From Aedes albopictus (Eukaryota; Arthropoda; Insecta; Diptera; Culicidae): DNA of 64,000 bases. Below are positions 11,100 through 22,499 of this stretch, in pieces; position 1 is the stretch's first letter, and each line of letters opens with the position of its first letter. Location: assembly GCF_035046485.1 (NCBI RefSeq), contig NC_085137.1, positions 1,651,977 to 1,715,976 on the forward strand. Direction: 5' to 3'. A model generated the notes under the pieces. It did no database searches, was not told where the DNA came from, and saw only the letters and a list, made by a program, of their open reading frames with translations. The position numbers were made by a program, and so were the translations under genes.

Positions 11100-13803
11100 C
11101 GGTAACGGGGTTTTTGATGAAATTCTCCAAAAAAATAGCAAATTTCGGTAAAATCTTATCGTTAATCTGTCAAACTCTAACAATGTTCGATTTTCTCCCA
11201 GAGTTGCCCCTGCAAGTTCTTCAAAATTTTTTCATGAAGTCTCGTCTAGAATTTCTTAAAGGTTCTCGCGGGATTTCAAAAATTAAAATTTGAGATTTCT
11301 GTCGAAGTCTCTCTCCTGACCTTCTTGTAGTAGATTCCTGCCGGTAAAATTCCCAGGATATCTCACATTTTTTTTCGGATTTAAGAGGAGCTTCTCCCAG
11401 GTTATTGCTCAGATGCTGTTGCGGAATTTCTCTCAAATTCGCTTCCGCGATTACTATTGAATGATTTTTCCCAATATTTCTCCCGGAAAACTACTATAGA
11501 AATTTTGACAGAAATCTCGTGAATTTCTGTCAAAATTTCTATAGTAGTTATTTTATAGCCAGCTTTTCAGGCGAATCCATGACCTAATAACTCTCCCAAC
11601 CCACCCCCTCTGTAGTTCTTTATGAGAGTGCCGCTGAAATAGAAGCCCCTCGTTAGGTAAGCCCTACATTATCATTTTCTCCACATATTCCAAGCTCAAG
11701 ATAAACCTCGTTCTTAAACGCAGTCTGAGCACGCCTACGAGAAGGAACATGAATGCTGTTAGTATCAAATCTACGAAGTATACCGTAACTACGCTTACGG
11801 GATTTCTGTTGACGTTTCACCTGAGATTTCTCTCGGAGTTTCTCCCGTGAGATAACTTAGCAGATTCTTTCCGGTCTTGTTTCCGGGATGTCTCTCACAG
11901 TTTTTCAGAATTTACCTGGATATTCTTCCGCAGTTTCTTATGGGATTTCTGCAGGAGCTATTGCTGATTTTCTCATGGAGTTCTTCTCGAGATTTCTATC
12001 AGAGAGCACTTCTAAGGCTTACTCTCAAAGTTTTTCCGAGAATTCCTACCAGAAATTGTCCTCGGACTGCTCAGGATTTTACGTATAAGATTTCTCAAAT
12101 AGTTACTCCCGGAGTTGTTTTCGGGACTTGTCCAGCAGTTTTTCTTGGAATACCTCCTGGAAGACTCTGCGAAATCACCTGTAAGAAATTTCCGGAGAAA
12201 TATCGGAATGAATCTTATTTGAGATGCACGAGGAACTCCGAAAAGAAAATAGGAGAAATTCATGGAGAAATACCAAGAAGAATTTCGAAAAAAAAAAATG
12301 AGAAAATCTGGGAAATCCGAGAATAATTTCTGGGAATGATCCCAGGAGGAAGCAATAGGGAAATTCCGGGATAAACTCAAAAAAATCTAAGAAAAACCTT
12401 GGAGAATTTGAGGAAGGAATCCGGAAAATTACTTGGAAGAAATTCTTGGAATAACTTCTGCATAAGTATCGCAAAAATCACGGGACAATTTTGTTTTTGC
12501 TATACCGAAAAATCACAGAGACATCGCGGAAGAAACTTCGGGATAATTTTGGAAGAATCTCCACGAGAAGCTCTGGGAGCAATACAGGGAAAACCTCTGG
12601 AAGAAATTTCGGGAGGTACTCCTGAGCAAACACCGTGAAAAAAAAACATTCCTGCAAAAATCATGGAGGGAACTCTGGTAGAGATCCTAGAAACAATTCT
12701 CAGTGAAACACCAAGAAGAATTTCGGAAAAAAATCGAGTAATTCCGGGACAACTGAGAGTAAATAATATACCCTTTACAGGGAAATTTTGAGGTAAGAAT
12801 TTGAGAATCTTTAAGAAAAATCATGGAAGGATTTGCTTTTTTTAATTTTTATTATTGTGTATTTAAACTTATGCTAATTCTACACTTTGGGAGGATTTGC
12901 GGGAGAAATCCCTCGAAGAAGTCCAAGAGAAATCAAGCAAATTACCTGAAAGAAATCACTGGAACAACTTTTCATTAAGTCTCGCAAAACTCCTGGGACA
13001 AATTGTTGTTAAGCTATGCCGAAAAATCACAAAAAATATCGCTGAAGAAGCTTTGTGGTGATAATTTTGGAAGGGTTGTACTTCTGCAGAAACCTTGTGA
13101 AACACTTGTGCAAAAATCATGGGACTTTTTACCGGAAACAATCGATGAACCACCAATGCATCCATTCGCGGCGATTGAATTATCAATATCACCAAAATCA
13201 TGGGAGGAACTCTAGTAGAAATTCCAGAAGCAGTTCTCAGAAATCCCGTAAAAATTCCGGAAGGAACTTTGCATAAAAAACCCTGTGGATGGATGATCCA
13301 GATTTTTTCGGGACTTTTCTGAAATTCCTCTTGGCATTTCTCTTTAAGTTCTTTCCGAAGTTCCCGCAAAAACTACCCGGATTCCTTCCAAAACTTCTCC
13401 GGCAATTTCTAACAAGAAACTTCGTCGGTTATCCAAGAAGGAATTTCAGGAAAAAAAAAGTAGTCCCTAAAAATCTCTAAGTAATCTCTAAAAGAAATCA
13501 CAGGAAGAGCTCTATGAGCAATAACTCCAGCAAAAACCCCAAAAGAAACTTCAGGAGAAGCCCCGGAAGAAAAATCCTGGAATCTTCTGGAAACATCGCG
13601 AAGTAATCCAGAACACGGATTAACTTCTAGGAAAAATCCCTATATAAATTTAACTAATATTCCCGAGAGATATCGCGGAATAATTCTGTAAGAAACTACG
13701 AAGAATTTAAAGAAGGAATCGCGATAGAAATCTAAGAAGGAATCGTGTAAAGTATTCTATGAAAATTCCTAGATAGAATTGTGAGATAAACTCTCAGAGA
13801 AAT
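11100..13803. repeat. Long AATTCC-type degenerate repeat block with a polarity switch
   Basis: From about 11.1 to 12.17 kb the + strand carries pyrimidine-rich versions (TTTCTCCCGGA, TTCCTCCAG). From about 12.18 kb it carries their purine-rich complements (GGAAGAAATTCCGG, GGAGAAAT). A short pyrimidine-rich patch returns at 13.3-13.4 kb. The motif spacing is close to 15 bp, which keeps several frames open (11877-12326 + and 12012-12380 - overlap the same DNA). These are not genes. Confidence 0.75.
11489..11549. repeat. Perfect 27-bp-arm hairpin
   Basis: The arm at 11489-11515 begins AACTACTATAGAAATTTTGA and is exactly complementary to 11523-11549 around the 7-base loop CTCGTGA. It lies inside an AATTCC block. 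No duplication flanks it. A transcript would fold into a 61-nt stem-loop. Confidence 0.75.
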
Positions 13804-14111
13804 TTATGTCGTTTTCGTTTTTGTGGTGTAGTTACACCGGTGTAGCACTTTTGCACTGAAAATGTTCGTTTTTGATTTTCGTGCTGCACCGGTGTAGCAC
13901 TTTTTCTGCACCGCTCATGATAGTGCAGCACTCAAAAAATCGGGAGTGTAGCAGGTGTACACCGCGTCCACCAATCAGCGTTTGCAAAGTTGTCAATATT
14001 TTGGTTTTTATACACGCACACCAATGCAACTACACCAAAAACGTTCGTTTTTTCAGCGAAAAGTGTAGCACGAAACGGTGTAGCATCGCCACAAAAACGA
14101 AAACGACATTA
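13804..14111. mobile_element. Tourist/PIF-Harbinger-like MITE, 302 bp
   Basis: Terminal inverted repeats of at least 20 bp (TGTCGTTTTCGTTTTTGTGG from 13807, complement ending at 14108) are flanked by TTA on each side (13804-13806, 14109-14111). A 3-bp TTA/TAA target duplication is the hallmark of PIF/Harbinger elements. The interior carries several GTGTAGCAC/CACCGGTGTAG motifs in both orientations, and no transposase. The minus and plus frames across it (13832-14029, 13872-14135) are artefacts. Confidence 0.82.
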
Positions 14112-14259
14112 GAAATGAATTCATTGAATCATTGAACAAAAGCTTGAAGAAAATCCTAGTCCGTGAAAGAGTTCTTCGGATTATGAGCTTTCTCCATCGG
14201 ATTACTATAAATAGAATGATTGTTGTTTATATTTCTGTGTAGTGAAGAACCTTTATAGC

Positions 14260-15015
14260 ATCAAGTTTAGGGGTCGCAGTACCGACCACTTTTGGTGAGT
14301 ACCGGTATTTCGGTACTGGGGCTTACAGTACCGGTAGTACCGGTAAAATACCGGTACTGGGATTTTTATCACTAAAATGAAGAATAATCTATTTGCACAG
14401 AAATCTACAATTCTATCTACAATTTGTGAAATCCGGTTTTCAGAAATATCATAAAAGCTTATCAGGAAATACTAAATTAAACAAAAAAAATATAGATAGA
14501 AAGAAATGAGTAGTATGAAATTATTTTTGGAGTTGTTGTTTAGCTTCTGTGCAATTTCACAAGCAGGAACAACCTTACATGTACCAAAAGCAGATAAATA
14601 GATAGCTGCAAGGTGAAGACAGAAAAAAATACTGATTTTTCCTTGATGATGCTATCAACGAATTCTAAAAAGTTAAGAAATTACAAGAAACTCCAATCTA
14701 ACAAGTTGTTTTCTAAGCTAGAAAATATATTTCAAAATTCAACGTCCATTGAACCAATCATTGCTATGATATCCTGGATTTGCAGAAAGTTGCAAACATG
14801 TTTGTCAAAGTACTTGGTTTTAAATGTTTTCCTTTATTTACATTGCATATTGGCTATACTAATGATAGGATTTTAGCACTTCGGGAGAGGTTTTACGGTA
14901 CCGAAAGTACCGGTACCAGAGTTCAGACAGTACCGGTATTTCGGTACCAAAAATTGGTCGGTAATACAGGTATTTTCGGTACCGGTACTACCGGTACTAC
15001 ATCCCTAATCAAGTT
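14260..15015. mobile_element. hAT-like non-autonomous element, TAGGG ends, 740 bp
   Basis: The element runs 14268-15007. The left end TAGGGGTCGCAGTACCG pairs with the right end, which reads TAGGGATGTAGTACCG on the other strand. Both sides carry the perfect 8-bp duplication ATCAAGTT (14260-14267, 15008-15015). Some 100-120 bp at each end are packed with TACCGGTA-type palindromic words (14290-14360, 14894-15000), probable transposase-binding repeats. The AT-rich middle contains no transposase domain, so it depends on a hAT enzyme elsewhere. Confidence 0.88.
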
Positions 15016-15179
15016 TCCAGCGCTGACAGCTCGAGGGCGACACCATCACTTGTATTCTATCGACTGTGCTACTCTCGATTATCAACTTTCTCAAATTCTC
15101 ACCTCAAGTTCACGGAAGAATGACAGTCAATAAGTGTCATATCGTATGAACAAATCGCTAAATACATTAATTCTTTTCA

Positions 15180-16640
15180 GCTGTGCCACTGGGCGTGCCG
15201 AGATTTTTCAAGGAGCTTTTCTTGGAATACCTCCTGGGATAATCTACAAAATTTCTTGAAAGAAACTTCCGGAGAAATTTCGGAAGAAATTCGGATAGAA
15301 TTTTGCAAGGAACTCCGGGAAGAATTTTTTGTAAAATCCCTCCAGAAATTATTTCTGACATTCATCCAGGAGTACCTGCCCAAGCAACACACATGGTTAC
15401 AAAACAGTCATGGCAGCGCATGTAAGGGTTGCACATAAGCCACTGTGACTTACTGCGCAACCCTCACATGCGCTGTCATGACTGTTTTGCAATCATGTGT
15501 GTTGCTTGGGTGCTAGAGTTCCCTAAAAGTTCTTTCTGAGATTCCTCCAAAAGTTTTTCTTGTATTTCATCAGAAGTTCTTCGTAAGATTTTTCTAACAG
15601 TTTATTTTTGGCATTTTTCCTTCTGGAACTCAACCAAACATTTCTGTACGAGTTCTTTGTAGGATTCATTCGGGAGTTGTTTTTGGTATTTGAATGCAGA
15701 AGAATTTCCTTCTAGAACTTTGATTTTGAATACCTCTAAAATGTTTTTTGCCTTGAAATTTCTCCAGGATTACTTACTGCGTTTATTCAAGATATCCTAA
15801 GATTTTTTCTGTAGAAGTTGTTTCAAGAGATCCACAAAAGTTCCTTGTAGCAAACTTTTGAAATTTATGGGATTCCTTAAGGTATTTGTTCTGAGAATTC
15901 TTAGTTTCTTCTAGCATTTTTTTAGGATTGCAGGGAAAAGTCTCTCAATCGAGCTCCAGGATCCTAGCCAAAACTTCTGTTCTTTAGAGAAACTAATTCT
16001 TAACAGACGAAACTTCTAAATAAATTTCTGAAATATTTCCTGGAGTAATTCTCAGATGACACCCATTAAGGAATCCCCAACAGGAATTACTGATAAAGTC
16101 CAATATTGCAATTTTTGGAGTAATCAAAAGATGAAATCCCGGATGAAAATTCTGTAAGAATATTCAGTTGGCTGGCTCTGTTTGTGCTGCCTTTATTCTT
16201 TAATTTCGAAAGTGTTCTAACCGAAAGCATCCCCTGCCGCGTATCCGTGACACACACTTAATACTAAGAATGGTTATGTCAGTTACAACAATGCACGTTT
16301 ATCACAACAATGAGCACAATTTCTAGATAAAGTCCTGGAAAAATCTTCGAATATATCTGTGTGGAAGAATTCCTCGAGAAACCTATAAAATCCGAATTCG
16401 AATCACTGAAGTAATTCTTGGTAAAATTCCAGTTAAAATTTCTGGACGAATCCCTTAAAGAATGTATGGAGCAATTAGCCTAGTAAAACAGGACAAAACT
16501 TCACAAGAATTCTCTAAGGAATCCCGATAATAATTTCTGTAGAAACCTCTAGACGACTTCCTGTATAAATTGTTTGAGTAATTTCTGAAGGAATCCCTAA
16601 TCCTTGAAAAATTCTTGGAATGATTCTTTGAACAATCATT
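15180..16640. repeat. AATTCC-type degenerate repeat block
   Basis: Same theme as 11.1-13.8 kb, with polarity changing along the block: pyrimidine-rich at 15.2 kb, purine-rich at 15.26-15.35 kb, pyrimidine-rich at 15.53-15.95 kb, and purine-rich again toward 16.6 kb. It is interrupted by a palindromic element at 15379-15510. Confidence 0.7.
15379..15510. mobile_element. Palindromic MITE, CCCAAGCAAC ends, 132 bp
   Basis: The left arm starts CCCAAGCAACACACATGGTT and the right arm ends with its near-perfect complement, including the inner GCGCATGT/ACATGCGC segment, leaving a loop of about 25 bases. The terminus CCCAAGYAAC is shared with the element at 43414-43556, suggesting one superfamily. No clear target duplication. 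It has no coding capacity. Confidence 0.75.
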
Positions 16641-18690
16641 GGAAGAATTTTATATAAAATAAAAACCTGTTAGGATACCAGATGGTACGTGAGAATTGCT
16701 GAAAAAAGTTCTGGGAAAAGTATTGCACGAAATGCAACAAAAATTTCTAAAGGAGTCTCAAGAAAAAGTGAAGGTACCACATGAGCAATGTCTGCAAAAA
16801 GTTTTAGAGCCATATCTGAATAGATTATACTATGTATTTCTATCAGGGAGAAATGCAAAAGTCTTAAATCAAATATACTCAGCCCCAACGATTAACATTT
16901 TCAGTCACTATAAATTAACAATCTTCTCGGTTAAATGATTAATCCAACATAGATATGTTGCCAGTAGCTTCAGCTGATACAAGTGCATCCCATCTTCTTG
17001 TTGCATATCAATCACAATAATCAACTGTCTAATGGTGGTCGATTAAAGTCACACCCAATCGCTTCGTCTTCCTCTCCTGCATCACGCATACCGACAGAAG
17101 GGTTAGAGCCGATCATCGTCATCTGCCTTTCATTAAAACCCTTTTGAGCCGTTGTTGCTGCTGCTGCATAAGTGCATAACAGTATCGATTGCAACGGTTT
17201 TGTGCATCATCGGGAATGGCGGAGCAAAGGTCTATGAACACCCGCCCGATGACCGGACCCAAGAAGCCAAAGCGGACGGGACGAGTAGCATATGCTCAGC
17301 GTGCACTCGGACGCGCGGAATCCATTATTTATGCGGCGGATTGTCTTCCTCCTATCTCGAGCGAGAGCCATTTTTCAGCGTCATCAGCCACCACAACAAC
17401 TGTCAGCTTGCACGTCGATCACTCACTGCGCTAAAAAGGGACCGTTCGCTCATCGGATCAATCGGTCGGCGGTGGCGGCAGCGATTCTGACATTTCCAGT
17501 AATCAATAATGGGCTCCATTAGGCTAATTTCCTCCTAGATAAAACATTTGTTGCTAACTGCACTCCTCCATATGATTGATCGGTTTTGGAAGAAGCAAGA
17601 AGGTGAACAAAAGGCGGCGCTTCTTCCATCGCCGGGTGGACAGAAAACTCCAGGGACATGGGGATAACTGACCACGGAAAGATGCACAGCACACGTACGG
17701 AATACTGCGAACCGGAACGTCGAGACGGCATGAATCATTCCGGAGCTCATCAGCTGCTCGCAGCACTCAGTCTGCAGACCCTTGCCCAAGCCGGCGTCTT
17801 CGCCATGTGCCAATCGCAGCAGTCCATCAGTTTAGAGCTTCGGCAACCGGACTTTGTTCCTGACTGCTGGCGTTGCCGCTTGCTGCCATATACGGTTGGT
17901 TTACCAGTCAACGGCGTGATGGTGATGATGATGATGGTTATATAATTTAGCGCTGATTAAATTGATTTTCCGCGCCTAGTTTGTACATCTGCGCCGCTGC
18001 TGTGCTAGTGCTGCCTGCTGGTGGCCGAGGTAGCCTGATTAAAAACAATTTATCTGCTTCGGAATGAATAGTTGTGGTAGGTATTATTGGAAACGAAATT
18101 CATGAACCAATTCAAACTGTGGCAACGGGTTTCAACATCGCCCGATCGCCACCAGATCGCAGCAAGCGGCGATTTCAATTAAGTGATTTTTCGACCAAAG
18201 TGTGCGGCGCGTGGTTTTTTATGCACCGCAACGGTCAAAGCCTTCATCAAATTCTTCAAGGAGATCAATCAACAAACATCCCCGAATGCCGATTATAATT
18301 TAATGATGAGACTGATTGTCATGTGATTTTTTTTTCTCGTTAATCTAGCGTGGAGGTTTATTGAGCATGATCTACACTGCGTCGATTCGAAAAAGAAAAC
18401 TGGATTCCACTGAGGGGTAATTTCGGTTGATGCATCTATCGAAGACATCCCCATTTAGATGCAAATCTCTATTGATAATGGCAGCAATGCATAGCCAAGC
18501 ATCTCTAAGCTAACGACGAGAGAAATTTTGATGATGAACATAAAATAGTCGACTTGAAATTTCACTAATAAATTGACGAGCTAAGTAGTAAGATTGCTAT
18601 GAAGTTATGCGTTATAACACAATTTATACATATGATTGACTAGCATAGTTACAAGGTGTTACTACGTCTTACAAATTGAAGACGCAGATT
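16641..18690. other. Unique sequence, GC-richer from 17.0 kb, no recognised gene
   Basis: Overlapping frames in all phases at 17.15-17.95 kb show no domain. A short (GAT)n run lies near 17915-17937. The patchy GC-rich unique texture would fit an intronic or upstream regulatory region, but I can point to no specific element. Confidence 0.35.
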
Positions 18691-18890
18691 TTGACATTTA
18701 ATGTATTAGCATTAGTATTAAGCGAGTCGCACCAATTCGTATGTTGTACAGTCCAGTCCTAGACCGCTGTGATGAGGGTTTAGAACTCATGTCCAATGGT
18801 CAAGAACTGTCCTGGACACGTCTTTGCGACTGCTGAGGGATGGGAAAGGATAGCTAGTTAAACACCTAAGAAAGAGATCGTAAGCCTGAT
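18691..18890 (+). repeat. Dispersed repeat family D, 5' part
   Basis: Matches 55294-55510 in order: TATTAGCATTA, the CAATTCGTA/AAATTCGTA region, GTACAGTC, AGACCGCTG, then CTGAGGGATG-GAAAGGA and CACCTAAGAAAG. The copy is cut short and runs into a degraded MITE. Class unknown. Confidence 0.65.
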
Positions 18891-18894
18891 GCCA

Positions 18895-19250
18895 CGGTAA
18901 CCATCGCTCAACAATCTTGACAATGTAGCAACCTGCATCTGTTGCGAAAATCTACCTAATGAGACATAATTTTGTCCCAACTTGAACAGAATAGGCATAT
19001 TATCGCAGGATTATGCACCATGAGTTTAGAGATTTTTAAGCCTTGCATTGCGATTTTCGAGCGATATCTGCGAGTCGGAAAACAATGCAACGCTGTTAAA
19101 GATGTACCACCAAACAGTTTCGATTCGAAATACACAACAAGTTCAGTTTCCGTTTTATCTCCAGCAAAAAGTTGCGATAAAGAGTAATAGCCCCGCCTTC
19201 TTTGTTGCTTGTTTTGTGCTTCTTTTGTCTGACAATTCTGTTCTTTGTCC
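18895..19250 (+). mobile_element. Degraded CAGTGAA-family hAT-like MITE, copy 3
   Basis: It shares the internal sequence of the copies at 9.5 and 33.7 kb (CAATGTNGCAACCTG, TTTGTCCCAACTTGAA, GAGTTTAGAGATTTTTAAG, GATAAAGAGTAAT, CTGACAATTCT), but both inverted termini are missing. It retains the uninterrupted site (near 18960/18961) at which the 33-kb copy carries a nested element. Frames 18972-19187 and 19048-19269 belong to it and are not genes. Confidence 0.75.
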
Positions 19251-19254
19251 AGGG

Positions 19255-19700
19255 ATTTCTTCCAGATAACTTCAAAAGTTTTTCCGGTATTGCTCCTAGA
19301 GCTGCTTGCGGAGATACTCCCAAGATTATTCTAAAGTTTCTTCAGCGATGTCTCTTTATTTTTAAAGGATTTTTGCGAGACTCCTGCAGAAGTCTCCAGA
19401 GTTCCTTCCGTAATTATTCTATTAAATTCTTCCAAGAAACTTTAATATAGTTTTTCCGGAGTTCTCCGCGAGATTATATCCGGATTCCTTTCGATGTTTC
19501 TCCGGAAATTTCTTACCAAGAATTTCGTAGGTTATTCCAAGAAAAACTGCTGGAAAAATCCTTCGGAAGTAACTGTTAGAGAAATCTCAAAAGTAAAATT
19601 TTGAGGGGTCCCAGGTTAATTTCCGGTAGGGATTCCCAATTCCAAAAAAAACTTACAGAGTAAGCTCTGAAAAATCTCCTGTTGGATAGTTCTCGCTGAA
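19255..19700. repeat. AATTCC-type degenerate repeat block
   Basis: Pyrimidine-rich to about 19.5 kb (CTTCCAGATAAC, TTTCTTCAGCG, GGAAATTTC), then mixed with purine-rich versions. Directly abuts the degraded MITE copy. Confidence 0.65.
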
Positions 19701-21197
19701 ACCAGGCCCCTTTCACATAAAATCTGGGATTTAAAAATGTTACTGCTTATTCGCTAGAATATGATAAAAAATGGTGAAAACCACTTTGGTTGCGTTAAAT
19801 TGATGGACCCCTCGAGGCTGACAAGGTGACAAAAATAATATTTTTTCACCAAATCGTACCTTATTTATCGTATATCTCAAAAATTCAAGTTGTAACATGT
19901 ACAAAACGAGAAAATTCGGAATGACCTTATTTTATCAGTCCTAATAGCCTGCTTACTGCGATACTCAAAAAACCATATTCTTAACAATTACAGTGCTACA
20001 ATTTCTTGCATATGTCAACACTCCTCCTCAAGAAATACAGAAATTTACTTCTGTTATAACTAGCTTTCCATGCATCCATCCTAGGTCTGAGTATATTGAA
20101 CGTTTTGACATTTCATGTATACCGAGTTTCCAATCATTATTTATATAGTGTTTGCATATCGTCCCAAATGGGGTGTTTTTTGTTTATTTGCGTCAACAAT
20201 TGCTCAGCTAGTTAGAGGAACACATTTCCGGTTATGAAGCCAACAATATGCATTTAACTAAAACCCCTACTCCGCTGTCCTAGTAGGCAATGACCATGGC
20301 CACTCAATCATGTCTGATAGATATAGGAAGGGCATAGTTAGTCAGCGTCACAGTAGTAGGCCTTGAACTAATTTCGTTCTCCAATAACAGACCACCCGGA
20401 CCACCCCCATGGAAATATTGTGCACGTCGAGTCGTTTTCCTATAGAAGTTCCCTGCCGCGAGCGAGCGCGTGCTGGTTCACCTTAATTCGAGAAGACAGA
20501 CGGCGGCGGCGACGGCTATTTTTCGTCACACCCAGGCATAAAACATTCATGGACAGGACGGGACGGTTAGCCTCCGTCCGTCAGGAGGACACCAATTATT
20601 ATTGGACGAACGCCATATTGATTTTTTTTCCTGGCATCGAGTTCGACCAACCAAACATCTTAAAACATGCTGCTCAGATCAGAGTACTAGTCGCAACTAG
20701 TTTCCGCCCAAGAAGAGTAGTGAGAGTGTGTCCGATTTGTATCTATTACCAGAGGTCTTTGACTGCGTTTCACCGGTCACGGCTTGCTTTGCTTTATTGC
20801 CCAATGAACAAGTCACTGTGTGTCCGAAAAATCATGCTGTCACGTTTGCAAGTTGTACGTCGCGTTGCATTTGCCGAAGCACACCTGTTGTCGTCGCGGA
20901 GGAAACCCTGCTGTCTGTCGTTGTCAACTTTGCTCCGCTCTCAGCATGGAGCAGCACTGTGACTGGTCACGTCAGCGTAGTCAAATTGGCAACGACGATG
21001 AACGGCACAACCAGCACAACCACTTTGTTTAAGACTAATGGCGTTTGGGGTAATTTTCTCTTTCGGTTGTTTCTAATGGAAATGAATAATTGTAACATTG
21101 CGCTGCACACAGTTTCTATCGCAGTAGAAAAAAAAACGACGAGATCAGTTGTTGGATGTTTTGAGTATAGAACCTCAACTGTCGAGAACGATACTTC
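19701..21197. other. Unique sequence, no recognised gene
   Basis: Two plus-strand frames of 165-180 codons overlap at 20420-21225 in different phases, with no recognisable domain in either. They look like chance frames in GC-richer unique DNA. TAGTAGGC occurs at 20281 and 20354. Confidence 0.35.
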
Positions 21198-21326
21198 CCA
21201 TGACATTTTTAGTCAAACAGACTAGAAAAAGTTTTTAGAACAATCAGAAAACCTAAATAAAAGATATAAGATTTTATGATAGTTTCTCAGTCTTGTAAAG
21301 GTTCAATGATCATCAAAATGTTACAA
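21198..21326 (+). mobile_element. Degraded MITE related to the 43.4-kb CCCAAGTAAC element
   Basis: Same order of motifs as 43414-43556: CATTTTTAGTCAAA, AGAACAATCA-AAAACC, AAGATATAAGATTTTATGA, TTTCTCA and CATCAAAATGTTAC. The outer CCCAAG ends are mutated. Confidence 0.65.
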
Positions 21327-22177
21327 ACTCCTAGTAAACTTTGGAAATTCTAGCTAGTATTTGAGAATTTTCAGCTCACTGACCATCACTGACTGTGACG
21401 TGAAATCAATGACATTTGCCAACACTGATTCGTTGATTGAGAAAGAGATAAACAAAATTTATTGTAGTAGGCCATTTTTTGAAATTTCTGACAATGACTG
21501 AACAACTATCATGATGAATTTTCAGCCTAATTCGTTTGACGGTTCCTTAAAACGATGCTCTAGAAAATTTGGGCAATGTACTTCAAATAGCTTGCCCTGA
21601 ACCCTTTCGGGACGACTTTTTGTTTTGTTTTTCGGGATGTTCTGTCATCCAAACTGGAGTTGTAATACTGGGAGATTTAAATAAATACATGAATTATCAA
21701 TATTCCTATCAGCACAACAAGTTTAGTAAGACTCATAGAATGCAGAAAACTATTTTTATCGTTTTTAAAGTATTTCAGATATTGAGGACACTCTACATTG
21801 TCTCGAAATAAGATAACAAGATCTACCACATCAACAATACTTGAAAGAAGCTCTGTCATACCAAAACATATCTAAGTTGAAGTGTCTCGAGTATACCAAA
21901 GTGGCGAATCCTTGTCGTTTTGACAGGTCTCCTGCTCGATTGGAACTATGGGGATGACATTAAATCGACTGTTCCAATTTTGACGTTTCTCCTCTTTATC
22001 TAAGTAGATCTTCTAAGTAAAAATACTGGCTTTTGCTACTGCATCAAAGTATTGCAGATATTAAAAAAGAACGTAAATTTATACCATTCACTCTACCAAA
22101 ACAATCTACTTTGATTTGACAACTTCAAATGTGTCAAATCAAACTTCAACTTCAAAAATGTGTCTATTTATAAAATA
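21327..22177. other. AT-rich unique stretch
   Basis: No gene is visible. A 12-bp-arm hairpin (TTTGATTTGACA / TGTCAAATCAAA) lies near 22110-22142. Confidence 0.4.
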
Positions 22178-22487
22178 CTAGCTGTCCCGGAAAACTTTGT
22201 CTTGCCAAGCTTTGGGGGTTTGACAGTTGTTAGGGTCACTGCAGCACGGCACTCTAGATTGGTTTCATTTCAATCGTGTTGATTTTCTTCCCAGGTCATG
22301 AAACATCACTACTTTACCGTTTTTCTTACTTTTCTAGTTAATTTTTGTATTTTTTTTTTGCTTATAAACACAGCCACCATGAATACGAATCAAATCATGC
22401 AAGAGTCATCCTGATCGGTTCAGCCGTTCGTGAGTTTTGTTACCTCAAAGGGACTTCAAACTCAGTTTTATATATATATATATAGAT
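22178..22487 (+). mobile_element. Retroelement-like 3' end with (TA)n tail
   Basis: It begins CTAGCTGTCCCGGAAAACTT and ends after ATCGGTTCAGCCGTTCGTGAG with a tail of alternating TA (about 22468-22485). The words 'CTAGCTGTCCCGG' and 'CGGTTCAGCCGTTCGTGAG' recur in dispersed arthropod elements, as I recall; non-LTR or SINE origin is inferred. There is no open frame. Confidence 0.5.
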
Positions 22488-22499
22488 ATCCAAAATATA

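Noticed and set aside
20420..21225. Two overlapping plus-strand frames of 180 and 165 codons
   Set aside because: They occupy different phases over the same DNA and neither shows a domain; no splice-site pattern supports an exon.
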